Below the pieces are notes generated by a model. That model was not told the origin of the DNA. It did not search any database and saw only the letters and a program-made list of their open reading frames with translations. Made by a program: the position numbers and the translations under genes. Shown here piece by piece: positions 52,918-64,000 of a stretch of DNA of 64,000 nucleotides. Source of the DNA: Caenorhabditis remanei. Taxonomy: Eukaryota; Nematoda; Chromadorea; Rhabditida; Rhabditidae. Position 1 is the stretch's first letter, and each line of letters begins with the position of its first letter. The stretch is from the NCBI RefSeq assembly GCF_010183535.1, contig NC_071331.1, positions 19,530,001 through 19,594,000 of the forward strand, given 5' to 3'.

Positions 52918-55092
52918 CCAGTCGGTTCACGTCGCCTCACGGCGACTAAACCTCCTTCTTAACACCACCCTTCTATGTGCTACAGTAAATCTTTATTAAT
53001 CCAAAAACGGACGACACGTTCGAAATCCCTTGTTTTTTCTGACTCTGACGATGACAAAAAATCTTTCATATCGCCTCTGTGGATCAATCCGGAAACGGAC
53101 GACACGTTTCGAATCCTATTTTTCTATATCTGAATATAAGAAAATATATTTTACGTCCCAACATGGGTTTGATCCAACTGACTACAGTCAACGTTGCCGA
53201 ACTTGACAGATCGGGTTCCTGAACGCACCGACCTTCCCCATTTGAAAGTCGAACTTAGCTTTGAAATATATCCCCTCGCAATATGAACAAATTTGATCCA
53301 TCCTTCTGGAATAGTGAAAGTCTGGTTGTGCACAGTAGCAGCTACTCCGAGAAGAGCTTCTTTCTTCTCGCTGTCACATCATCGGGCTTTTCTGATTGTC
53401 TGGTAGCTCCCCAGAAAGCTACTGAAGCCTTTCTAATTTATCTTCGGACTCTTGTTCACTGCTGTTTCCAATTTTTTGGCGCTGGTTGTTTTGCTGTTCA
53501 ACTTCTCAGTGTCAGCCTGTAGACATCTTCGGACTGCTGTATCATCTATCATTGATTTCAACCTCAACTCTTTCTCATCCCGACTCTCAGCTTCTCGTTT
53601 GGCAACCAAGTGATTTGAATTAGCAGCTTTATTTTTCTGAAGTCAGTAAAAGTTGATCTCTTTTTCTCTGTAAAGCGAGGTTATGCGTTTTTCTTATCTC
53701 GTTTTCGTACTGACTCCTGTGTCATCATCTCGTCCTCAATCCCTTCCATTCCGTCAAGCTCTACGATCATATGTGAATTGAGCCAAGGCCGTCAAAAAGG
53801 CCGGTGGGCGATTTTATATCTCAGTTCCCAGCCATGGAAAATGTTCGTTTCTTCAGCCGGCCTTGAAGAGAACCAAAAGATTAGTCGATATGCAAAAATT
53901 CAGCCCATTTCGTTCATCCGCGGCCTCGACGGCCCTGAAAGCCACGGCCGGCCGTACGATAGCCTTGATCCGAGCTGATATCCGCCCTATATTCATTTCG
54001 CCTCTATCTGCCGATAGGTCTACAACATTTGCTATGAATTCTGGACAATCTCAAGCCCGGATAGCAGTGCCCGACGTTTTCTTTTCGTCGTTTTTCTTCC
54101 CCGACTCCTGTGTCATAAGTTGAATGTCCTGTAGCCCATCAATTCCTTCGAGCTTCAATCTCCCATTTGATTCTGAGCGATGGATCACGCCTTCACCGGA
54201 AACAGGAGAAACAACACCATAATCATCCACTAACTTGTCGGCAGGAACAGTAGTTGTTGGAGACATTAACGCCATGAAGGAAATAGGAAAATGACAGTTA
54301 TCAGCAGTCCAAAAGAATGGGATTTACGTGGCCACATGTCTGTACTTCACGCAACTTCCGCTTTTCACTGTATTTTACAGGAAAAAGTAGGCGGAGCTAA
54401 AACCGTGGTAAGAAGAAGAAGGTAAATGCTAGCAAGATTGGCTATTAATACTTTTAAAAACGTGGACTCGTGTCCACAATTGATCCATCCCCTATTAGCT
54501 GTCTCCAGAAAACTGCCCGTATTTATATGATATTGATCAATCTGGAAAAAACGACACGGTTGGAATCATCTACTTTTCTGAATCCTATGATACCAAAACA
54601 TCTTTCACGTTTTCGATTTTTAGAACGCGGACCGTATTTTTCCTTATTGGAAACAGACGACACGTTCGGAAATCTCTTTTTTCCGAACTTATCAACAAAA
54701 AAAATTAAAAATCTTTTTTCGCCCTAAAAACTCGAACTAAAGACTAACTGTAGTCAGCGACGCATAACTTGCCAGATCGGACGCAGTGACACGTAAACCG
54801 TAACCATGCGGCCACGAAAAATGCAAGCCGAAGAAAGGAAAGAAATGACAACGCTTAGGCCGACAGTTTCACGTCACTTTTTCCGTTTTTCATTCCCCTA
54901 TGCTTTATCACTGTTTTTGGCTCAGAAGGCGTCATTTTGAGAATTTTGAAAAAAGAAAAATACGGGCATCGAGTGGTGAAAATTTCTGATCTTTTGGTCC
55001 AAATTTGAAGAAAATCGGTTCAGTAGGGAGGGCGGTAGGATCGGCGAACCACAGACAAACATACAGAATCTGGTGTTTGTTAATAGTAAAGA
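52918..55092 (-). mobile_element. Non-autonomous Helitron, copy 1
   Basis: On the minus strand it starts TCTTTACTATTAACAAACAC (5' TC, preceded by A) and ends with hairpin GTCGCC/GGCGAC, a short spacer and CTGG followed by T. This is the Helitron signature. The second copy is at 56786-58774. No helicase is seen. On the minus strand two similar peptide-like stretches (LDGMEGIEDEMMTQES near 53720-53770 and LEGIDGLQDIQLMTQES near 54110-54160) hint at a captured, internally duplicated exon, but both frames are broken. No Ruby cores. Confidence 0.8.
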
Positions 55093-56785
55093 TAGGTTTA
55101 TTAATTTATCAAACTTCTTTCTGTAGAACCAAGAATATCACTTTTAAAATTTCACTGTTTCACTAAAATACCTTCTTTTTTTCCACTTCAATATTTTTCA
55201 ACCAGTCCCTGTCCCAAGAGTCAAATGCATTCCGGCTTTGTAGCCTCTCGGATGTAAAACATTAGTCATTACAAAACCATAACGTTTTGCAACTGCGATA
55301 TTGAAATTTCGAGTTTTCGAAATTACTGAAATTAGGTCCCCTGGCACCCTTGCAAAACGTCATGATTGCAAATTTGACAGTTTCAAAACGTTCCCAATTT
55401 CATATCTGTTCCATTTCTATCTTTTTCTGTTCCCTGATTAATCATTCCTCCTCTGTGATTCGTGCACCTTCTCTCCTCTTCTAGTAGTAACTTCTATTTA
55501 CACAGCTTGACCCCCTCCATCATCATCCCTAATTCTCCCTTTTCCAGAATATCCTTTCTCCTTCTTTTTGACCTTTTATTCCCCTGTTTCCTCGTGTTTT
55601 TTGGCTTCTTATTCTCCCTAATTATCCCGAGAAAAGTCTCGGAATAAAAAAGAATATATAAAAAAGGTGTTGGCATTTGAGGGATGAATAGAAGAGGGAG
55701 TTCCTTGTCAAGTGTTTTTTTTTTGGAAAAAGAGGATTGAACTTTTAGAAATCTCGTTCCATAAAAAAACAAAGAACTTGGTTGCACTAGGGAGCGCAGG
55801 GTGATTCGTTTTGGAGTCAGTGTTTTTAGTTTAGAAAATTTGTTAAAAAAATTTTTTATTCAAAACAAAAGTAATAGAACAGAAGTTGTTTTTGTATTAA
55901 TTGTTTTATATGAATAGAATAAATCTTCATTAAATAAAATTATAGAACAAATGCCCAAAGTTTAAAAAATTTCTGAAACAGTAGAACTTTCTTTTAATTT
56001 AATTTTTCCACAATGATCCAAATCTCATTATTGCAATTTTGTGATTTTTATTAGTTGAACAATGAACGATTGAAATAGTATTTTCGAATGTTATTTGTAA
56101 TTCAAAATTTTTTGAAACATATCATTGAAATTTTCATACAATGTTATGTAATTGTGCCATGCAGTAAAATGTACTGCATGACACAATTACCTAACTTGAA
56201 ACAGTGACATTTGATTTTTTAATGCGCTGTTTGCTGATTAGTAATTAATTGTTTCTTAATTTAAAATTAATTTCTTATTCGTTTGTAAATGATGTGAAGA
56301 TCACTGATTTTCCTGCATTATCAACACATTGGCAATAATTGAAACAGGAAAAATATACAATTTTTAAAAATAATTACTGTTTCTGTATCAGAAAGTCTTG
56401 TTTTCGGATACATTCTAAAATTAATTTCACTTGGTGAACTTATTTCTCTTTAACAATTCTATTTCTTTTACAGAAATATTTGTATAATCAAAAAAATTTT
56501 GTTTTAGAAATAATTTATTTTATTTTGACACATAAATTACAGCTTTCTGAATGTTTTCTAAACTAAGAAGCTATGGTATAGTTTTACTGTAGTGACATTT
56601 TTTTCGACTCCCCGGACCTCCTTTGAAGCAAAAATATTTATTGTCAAGTTTACTGTTTCACCCGTTTGTAGTTATTTTTTGGAGTAATTTCAAAATTGTT
56701 AAGATCCGCATACCGTATGATTTTCCAATTATTCATATTGAGATAGCACCGAAATTTCATTAGTTCCATTCAAATACATCATCTA
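55093..56785. promoter_or_regulatory. 21U-RNA (piRNA) promoter block E
   Basis: Plus cores start at 55155 and 56653; minus cores at 55974, 56197 and 56340. Predicted plus RNA start 56700. Same sequence family as 20150-21600. The unit at 56197 has lost the CATT start seen in its paralogues. Confidence 0.75.
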
Positions 56786-58774
56786 CCAGTCGGTTCACGT
56801 CGCCTAACGGCGACTAAACCTCCTTCTCAACACCACCCTTCTAGGTGTTACTGTAAATCTTAATTAATCCGAAAACGGACGACACGTTCGAAATCCCTTG
56901 TTTTTTCTGCCTCCGACGATAACAAAACTTTCATATCGCCTCTGTGAATCAATCCGGAAACGGACGACACGTTTTGAATCTTCTTTTTTCTATATCTGAG
57001 TATAAGAAAAAATATTTCACGTCCCCACATGGGTTTGATCCAACTGACTACAGTCAACGTTGCCGAACTTGACAGATAGGGTTTCTGAACGCACCGACCT
57101 TCGTTATTTGAAAGTCGAACTTAGCTTTGAAGTATAGCCCCTCGCAATATTAACAAATTTGATTCATCCTTCTGGTGTAGTGAAGATATGGTTGTACATC
57201 AGTAGTAGCTACTCCGCGAAGAGCTTCTTTCTTCTCGCCGTCACATCATCGGGCTTTTATGATCGTCTGGTAGCTTCCCGGAAAGCTACTGAAGACAGTC
57301 TAGATCATCTTCGGACTCTTTTTCACTGCTGTTTCCAATTTTTCATGTTGATTCTGTTGCTGTTCGACTTCTCCGTGTCAGACTGTAGAGATCGTCGGAC
57401 TGCTGTATCATCTCCCATTGATTTCAATCTGAACTCTTTCTCATCCTGACTCTCAGCTTCTCGTTTGGCTACCATGCGATTTGAATCAGCTGAGCAGCTT
57501 TATTCTTCTGAAGTCAGTAAAAGTTGATCTCTCTCCCTCTCTCTATAAGCGAGGTTATGCGTTTTTCTTATCTCGTTTTCGTACTGTCCCCTGTATCATC
57601 ATCTCGTCCTCAATCCCTTCCATTCCGTCAAGCTCTACGATCATATGTGAACCGAGCCAAGGCTGTCAAAAAGGCCGGTGGGCGATTTTATATCTTAATT
57701 CCAGCCATGGAAAATTTTCGCTTCTTCAGGCGGCCTTGAAGAGAACCAAAAGATTAGTCGATATTCAAATATAGGGTGATAGGTCAGCAACATTTGCCAT
57801 GGATTCTGGACAATCTCAAGTCCGGATAGCAGTGCCCGACGTTTTCTTTTCGTCTTTTTTTTCACCGACTCCTGTGTCATGCGTTGAATGTCCTGTACCC
57901 CATCAACCCCTCCGAGCTTCAATCCAACATCTGATTCTGAGCGATGGAGCATGAAGGGAAAAAGGAAAATGATAGTTATCGGCAGTTCAAAAGACTGTGC
58001 TTTACGTGGCCCCAATGTCTGGACTTCATGCAACTTCTGCTTTTCACTGTATTTTACACGAAAAAAAGTAGGCGGAGCTAAAACCGTGGTAAGAAGAAGA
58101 AGTAAATGCTGGAAAGAATGGCTATTAATACTTTTAAAAAAAGTGGACCCATATCCACAATGGATCCATCCCCTTTGAGCTGTCCCCAGAAAACTGCCCG
58201 TATTTGTATGATATTGATCAATCTGGAGAAAATCGACACGGCTGGAATCATCAACTTTTCTGAATCTTATGATACCAAAGCATCTTTCGCGTCTTCGCTT
58301 TTTAGAACGCGGACTGTATTTTTCCTTATTGGAAACAGACGACACGTTCGGAAATCTCTTTTTTCCGAATTTATCAGCAAACAAAATTAAAAATCTTCCC
58401 TCGCCCCCGGGATCGAACTAAAAACTAACTGTAGTCAATAACGCATAACTTGCCAGATCGGACGCGTCGACACGCCGCCCTCAACAATGCGGCCCACGGA
58501 AAATGCAAGCCAAAGAAAGGAAAGAAATGACGACGCTTAGGCCGACAGTTTCACGCATCTTTTTCCGTTTTTCATTTCCCCTATGCTTATCAGTGTTTCT
58601 GGCTCAGAAGGCGTCATTTCGAGAATTTTGAAAAAAGAAAAAGACGGGCATCATGCGGGGGAAATTCCTGATTTTTTGGTCCAACTTTGAAGAAAATCGG
58701 TCCAGTAGGAAGGGCTGTAGGATCGGCGACACACACACAAACATACAGAATCTGGTGTTTGTTAATAGTAAAGA
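56786..58774 (-). mobile_element. Non-autonomous Helitron, copy 2
   Basis: Same ends as copy 1: minus-strand 5' TCTTTACTATTAAC at 58774 and 3' CTGG at 56786. Compared with the empty paralogue near 21595 there is no target duplication, as expected for Helitrons. A 229-codon minus-strand frame (57695-58384) is not maintained in copy 1, so I do not call it a gene. Confidence 0.85.
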
Positions 58775-61142
58775 TATCTGGTAGATCTGAAACCGGAAAA
58801 AAACAGTAAATTTTTAAAACATAGTTACTGTTTCAGTGTTCCAAAATCTTGTTCGCTCTCAAGATTCTACATTAGTTCATCTGATCTAAAGAGTATTTTG
58901 AGAATTAAATTCGATTTATTGGTATTTGCTCTTGGCAATAGGATCAATATCTCAGATATATCGGACATTTGAAGTTAGAAATTTTCTGAAACAGTGTAAA
59001 TTATTATATTTTATCAGACTTCTTTCGGAAACTGAAATAAACTGTAACTTTCTGAAAATTTGTATAAATATTAAACAATCACGGTATGAAATTTCGACTA
59101 GTTCAGTAAATCGTTTTTTGCTACCATTCCTGTCGTTGTTGTTTACTAACTTTCAAAGAAAATAGTACCGAGTTGATAAATAACTCAAAAAATAGGCTTC
59201 ATTGGTTGAAGTGATTTTTTCAAATGATACTGTAGTGAACTTGTTCAGTATATTTCCGCGTATAACAACCAAAGAGCATCAGTGATATGGAGAGTCATTG
59301 TCAATTGAGAAAAAATTGAAACGGTAAAAAATATATAATTTTCAAAAATAATTACTGTGCCAATATTTTAAAATTTTGTTCACAGCCGTGTTTTGAATTT
59401 AAATAATTTCCAATTTTAAGATAATCAAGTATCCAATTCACTGAATGAACTGTACCAACGATGAAAAAACAATAAAAATAAATATTTGAAACAGTTAAAA
59501 TTATTTCAGAAGTTCTAAAAGTTAGAGACAGTTTTACCCAAAGAGAAGAGATTTACCATTCCTATTGAAACTGAAAATTCATTCACCCATTTCTATAAAA
59601 TTTTCAGTGAAACAGTAAATCACTTCTACTGTTTCAAATTTGTTTTTTTTTAATTCATCTCCTATCAACTCCATTAAATCTCTTGTTATTGTTCCCATTT
59701 CCAACCTGTTTTTCTTCATTTCCTTCATCTCCAGATTCCCCCTTTTGTGACGTCATAAACGAATGGAAAACATAGAAAAAACAAGGAGACGGGAAATAAA
59801 GAAACGAACTAAATTTGATTGAAATGTACATCCGTCCAGTTGAATTTCAAGGGAAGAAGGAAATTGTAGTAAGAGACACAAGATTTGCAGAAAGAAATTA
59901 AATTATGCAAAGTTTCGTTTTTTTTTCTTTGCATTCGGACTACTGGTCACATGAACTTTTTTTGAGGAAAAGGTTATAAAGTTTTCGGATTTTTCAAAAA
60001 AAAGAAAGTTCAGAAGGAGAAGAATAAGGTCACTGTGACTTTTTTGAAGAATTTCGAACCTCGTAAATCACCCCAAACCTCCGTAAATCTACACCACTTG
60101 AGAGCCCTTTGTCAATTGTCTCTTCAATGTTTTTACTTTTGTCTTGTTTCTCTGAAACAGTAATACTTTTTAAAACTTTTTTATTTTCAGGTACCTGCTC
60201 CGAGAATCTACAACAACTACTGTGCAGTTCTTGCAAGTTTTTTTCTGGTTCACATTTTTTATTTACGGAAATTTTGTCAGTTTGACATAATATAACGCAG
60301 AGTTTTGCTGTGAATGTTAAAAAAAACTTTTGTCAATTTCATGATTTTTGAAACAGTTTTTTTTGGAAATTTTAGATGGCTTGAATTATTTTAAATAAAT
60401 CATAAAAATATTTATGGGATTGTTTCTCTTGGCTGCTTTTAGAAGTTTCTGTTTCAATATAAGGCGTAATGAATAATGACAGCTCACTGTTTCAAAACAC
60501 ATACCTGGTCTAGAAATGCATGTTTTGAAACAGCAGTCTTCATGTTGAGAATGCAACTTCCAATTATCTTATCTTATTTTATAGCCATCTTTTCAGCTAA
60601 GAACATTTACTGTTTCAAAAATTACATTTTGTTGTGTTTCTGATAGATCAAGAGTGTTTGAAATGTTATCACTAAAATGTTTTAAAATCGGTAAGCAAAA
60701 AGTGAAGCATTTGTATCTGTGCATTCAAAATGTTTGGACCTCGAAACAGTAGATGTTGTTCTAGAAACTCACTGTGTCCAGCATTGAAGTATCAAATAAG
60801 TTTTGAACTAATTATTAGCACAATAGAAAGATATTTCGAAAGCTTTCAAGTTGTAATTGATGTTTTTAAGATATCTATTGTTTAACGATTTTGATATTTA
60901 TTATAGCACACACAAAAAATACTGTTTCAAAATTAGTTTCTCTCGATTTTGGAAAATTTTGAAACAGTGATAGTGCATCGTCCTAATCTTAATCATCACA
61001 TGCTGTTTTTGCTTTAAAAAATTTAGACGTCGGACTTAAGATAATTGAAACATACTGTTTCAAAAAATCATTAAACTTACCACAAAAATTATGTTGCATT
61101 GTCTCACTCACTTGATTTGACACACCTATTTTCTGGATAACA
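58775..61142. promoter_or_regulatory. 21U-RNA (piRNA) promoter block F
   Basis: Plus cores start at 58828, 59629, 60449, 60487, 60610, 60922 and 61055. Minus cores start at 58987, 59487, 59608, 60153, 60349, 60526 and 60960. Predicted plus RNA starts are 58873, 59675 and 61100. The pair 59608/59629 is back to back, 13 bp apart, and is the duplicate of 22897/22918. Confidence 0.8.
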
Positions 61143-61927
61143 TGTGGAAAGTGGGGTCTAGCGGGCGTCGGAGGACCCACCCATTTCCGGGGAATTATGA
61201 GAGAATGTCTGTTTTGTGAGCGGTAAAGTGGGGATAAGCGATGCAAGCAGATAACAGTACACAAGTGTAAACGAATCCCAATTTATTTAAGAAAAAATGG
61301 AACAATGAATAAAGAGCGGTCCATAACGATTTGGCCGAAGAGTTGTTCCGGGTTGGAATGTCGCGTTATAGCGGGAGAAAATTGATTAAAACCCGATGTT
61401 TTAAGGGGAAAAATCATACGAAAAACCCTTCATGAGGGAGAAGATTATAGCGGTTTTACACACTTTTTAGGCCACAATTTAGGCTTACCTTCTACCCTTA
61501 TTAGAAGGGATTTTGCCACCTTATTAGAAGGGGCAGTAGAAGTGTTGTCAGTGAATAGAATATAGATCGGGCACAGATTGGGTCAGAACCAATACGGGAC
61601 ACCGTGAATGGGGAGCGGACGACAGCCTGTGACTGTACGACTGCGCTACTGAACAGAACTGGACTGAACTGAGCTCGAGAGGGCGCGCGCCGCCGCCTTA
61701 TATAGTCGGTCGGCTGCGTGGGTGCCCCTCGTTTCGTAGGTGCCCGCGCTTTAGCGCGGGCATTCAAATGTAATTATTGTGAGTGTGGTTTGCTTAATGA
61801 GCAGTTTTAACGTAATTTAACACGGTAAAATGGGAAATATAGTAAACCGGAAATAATAAAAGCATTTAATGACTCTAGTTTTGTGGGCAAAACCGTAGAG
61901 AGTCATTAAAGTGCTTTCAAGTTGTCA
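61143..61927 (-). mobile_element. Solo LTR, same family as the LTR at 44709-45385
   Basis: Runs TGTGGAAAGTGGGG...GTTGTCA on the plus strand. On the minus strand it has TATATAAGG near 61700 and AATAAA near 61285, spaced as U3/R. The left flank has no primer-binding site and matches the duplicate copy near 24265, so no internal region is attached. The exact right end and target duplication are not settled; the match to the flank resumes only after about 61950. Confidence 0.7.
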
Positions 61928-64000
61928 AATGAATGCTTTGCATGGTACAGTTGACTCTAGAATTTTCGAAATTTTCATTTTTTTCACTTCTGCACTTTTT
62001 CCCATGTCTAATTTCCTCGGTTTTCTCAACAATTCCTAATTTCCCTCCATTTAATGTCTCCGAATTGTTAGTAGTGTCAACTGCAGAGTACTCTCTCTCC
62101 CATATCTCTTCTTTCTAGTAAAGAAAAGAAAAGAGAAGAACGCAGGCAATTTCCGTTTGTTTCTCCGCTCCGAAGATGCTCTCTCTACAATTATGTAAAT
62201 CACTATATTCCATTGAACCCCTCTACTTCTTTTTGGTCCCCTTCCTCTCGTTTTTTCAAGATAAAAAGTGTCCGTGGTCGACCTTACTCGAAAATCCCAT
62301 AAAAGTGCTTCCTTTTTGAAAAAAGTTTTCGAAGCATTTTGGAGATAGGAGGGGCTCAGATTGAACTAAATTCAGAGAAGAGTCATTTTGAAAATTGGAT
62401 TAGAACCTTTTGGTCTTGTTCTAACAGGGTTCAGAATTTACTAAATAAGAAATTACTACCTAAAAGAAATAGATATCAAAGATTGGAAAACAATTAAGTT
62501 AGCAATTTTTGAATTTTCGTAAACCGTAAATTTTATAAGATTTTTTGTTTTACATTTTTTCAAATAGTTTCTTACAGCATGTAAATATAAAATTAGCTTT
62601 TTTGTTTGTCTAGTCTACGATTTTCCTCGTGCAAAAAGTTTCAATTTTAAAAAATCATCAAAGAAAGGAATAACGCCGTTAACTGAAGAATATAGAAATG
62701 GCTAATTTTATTTAACTTTATGAAACTTTTTTCAACAAATAAGAAAATGATTCTTGAAATATAATTTTGCTACTACTCTCATGCATTTCCAAAATTTCGC
62801 CATAATTATGATAATTGTTAGGAATTCGACCCAAAATACATTTTTACTGTTTCAATTATTTTTGGAAGCTATTCAACTAATTGCCTTTGTCATTCTTTCA
62901 TCAGTTTCTTATTCTGAAAATTTAGAAACATGCCCTTAATTTTCAGTTAGCGTTTACAATGCTTCTGTTTTTTAGTCAATAATAAAAATTGATGAAGCAG
63001 ATTTTTTCCAAGTTTTACTGTTTCAAGGAAAACTTGAACATCGAAATGTTATTGTTCCTCATTCTCTTTGGAAATTAACTTTTTAAAGAATTTACGCCAA
63101 AATAAATATCGAATTTCTATTTCGTAAAAAGAGAAGATACTCAACGATTTTGCCCAGATTCATCAAAATATATGTTCTGTCTGGAACAGTAATCTGTTAG
63201 GAGGATGTAACTATTTCCATCTACTCAAGAACAAAAATACTCCTAACTATCAAAAAAACCTGAAACAGAAAAAGAATGTAATATCTTGGAAAACCATTGT
63301 AACAGTATTAGCTAGAATTTGAAATAGGACTTTTGAGACGGTTTTTCTCAAAAATTTACTGTTTCAGAAAATAATTTTCAATCGCAGCATGATCAAAACA
63401 TATTCGTTTTCTATTGTCGTAAGACATATTGTCTTCTGATTTAAAATTAAAATTGAAATTCGAAATGTATCTTATCAAAAATAATTAGTAGACCAAACAC
63501 TAATCCCTTCCTCCTATCATAATAGTTCTTTTTTTGAACTTTTTGATATTTACACGTTTCTCCAAGATACATCGATATTTGATATCTTTGAGATTTTACA
63601 ATCTTGACCTGAAACAGTAAAAAATGAGAGTAGAGTAAAATGGATACTGTTTCAAAAACATAGTTTCTACGAATTTTTTCCCAGATATGAATTAGTTTGG
63701 TATTCTGACAGTTCTCAAATTATTGGTCACTTTTTATTGAGAAATCTTGAAAAATTACTGTTTCAACAATTAACAGAAGAAGGTTTCAAACTTCATTCGA
63801 TAGTTTACGATTTTCAAAATCTCTCACTATGCAGAACCTCCACCGATATCCTACCAATCCTGAAAAAATAAGTATTAGAAACTTTTCTACGTGATCTGCA
63901 ACTCAAAAAAAACTGTTTCAGAGAAATAACATTTCGGGTTTTTATAACTGACATGTGATAGGATCATAGTATTATATACGTTTGACAGAAATTCAAGAAT
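61928..64000. promoter_or_regulatory. 21U-RNA (piRNA) promoter block G
   Basis: Plus cores start at 62847, 63018, 63359, 63647, 63758 and 63913; minus cores at 63261 and 63610. Five of six plus cores have a YRNT at the right distance (T at 62894, 63063, 63404, 63804 and 63959). 61928-62846 has no core and belongs to the duplicated segment. No gene is seen to the window end. Confidence 0.75.
63804..63824 (+). ncRNA. Predicted 21U-RNA
   Basis: Core 63758-63765; TAGT with T at 63804, 39 nt after the core. Confidence 0.4.

Larger units (their letters stand above)
55145..62335 (+). repeat. Segmental duplication, copy 2
   Basis: Counterpart of 20150-24930, enlarged by the Helitron (56786-58774) and the solo LTR (61143-61927). 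It preserves the pre-insertion site of the hAT-like MITE at 62081-62088, and copy 1 gives approximate empty sites for the Helitron (near 21595) and the LTR (near 24270). Confidence 0.85.

Noticed and set aside
57695..58384. 229-codon minus-strand frame in Helitron copy 2 as a gene
   Set aside because: The corresponding part of Helitron copy 1 is interrupted, there is no recognisable domain, and the frame includes the AT-rich linker sequence.
733..64000. The repeated TGAAACAGT word as a chromosome pairing-centre or dosage-compensation motif
   Set aside because: The known pairing-centre words are different (TTGG-type starts), whereas the match to the 21U-RNA core is exact and the downstream YRNT spacing fits.

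Overview
The window is nuclear, intergenic DNA of a Caenorhabditis-type nematode. It is about two-thirds A+T, it has no intact host gene that I can defend, and its mobile DNA is of nematode type (BEL/Pao retroelements, Tc/mariner-like elements, Helitrons, palindromic MITEs).

The dominant signal is an 8-mer, CTGTTTCA (reverse complement TGAAACAG). I count about 115 copies by eye: 64 on the plus strand and 50 on the minus strand outside the transposons, and one inside a transposon. Base composition predicts about two or three. CTGTTTCA is the core of the upstream 'Ruby' motif of nematode type I 21U-RNA (piRNA) genes. In those genes the RNA begins at the T of a YRNT about 40 nt downstream. I checked every plus-strand copy by hand: 43 of 64 have a YRNT whose T lies 38-40 nt after the core, against about 15 expected by chance. 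The non-transposon DNA (733-1892, 5650-6660, 20056-36783, 46121-52917, 55093-56785, 58775-61142, 61928-64000) is therefore best read as a dense 21U-RNA cluster. Many of its units arose by duplication.

The cluster is broken up by mobile DNA. Region by region: 1-732, end of a Tc1/Tc3-like element; 1893-5649, composite Helitron-like region with 103-bp inverted ends; 7348-20055, a large foldback repeat whose left arm is split by a mariner-sized element (7471-8739) and a nearly complete BEL/Pao retrotransposon (8780-17920, minus strand, two LTRs, CCAAT target duplication); 20056-36783, piRNA units with hAT-like, palindromic and GGCCC-rich MITEs; 36784-46118, a 9.3-kb element with 444-bp terminal inverted repeats and TA target duplication that encloses a second BEL-like retroelement (5' LTR, primer-binding site, 5-kb leader rich in structured repeats, 814-codon gag, no pol); 46121-52917, piRNA units plus a 162-bp tandem repeat; 52918-55092 and 56786-58774, two related non-autonomous Helitrons; 61143-61927, a solo LTR of the same family as the second retroelement.

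A 5-kb stretch (about 20150-24930) recurs in the same orientation, interrupted by insertions, at about 55145-62335. A further inverted fragment lies at about 6440-6644. In the duplicated piRNA units the promoter and spacer are conserved, while sequence diverges at the predicted RNA start.
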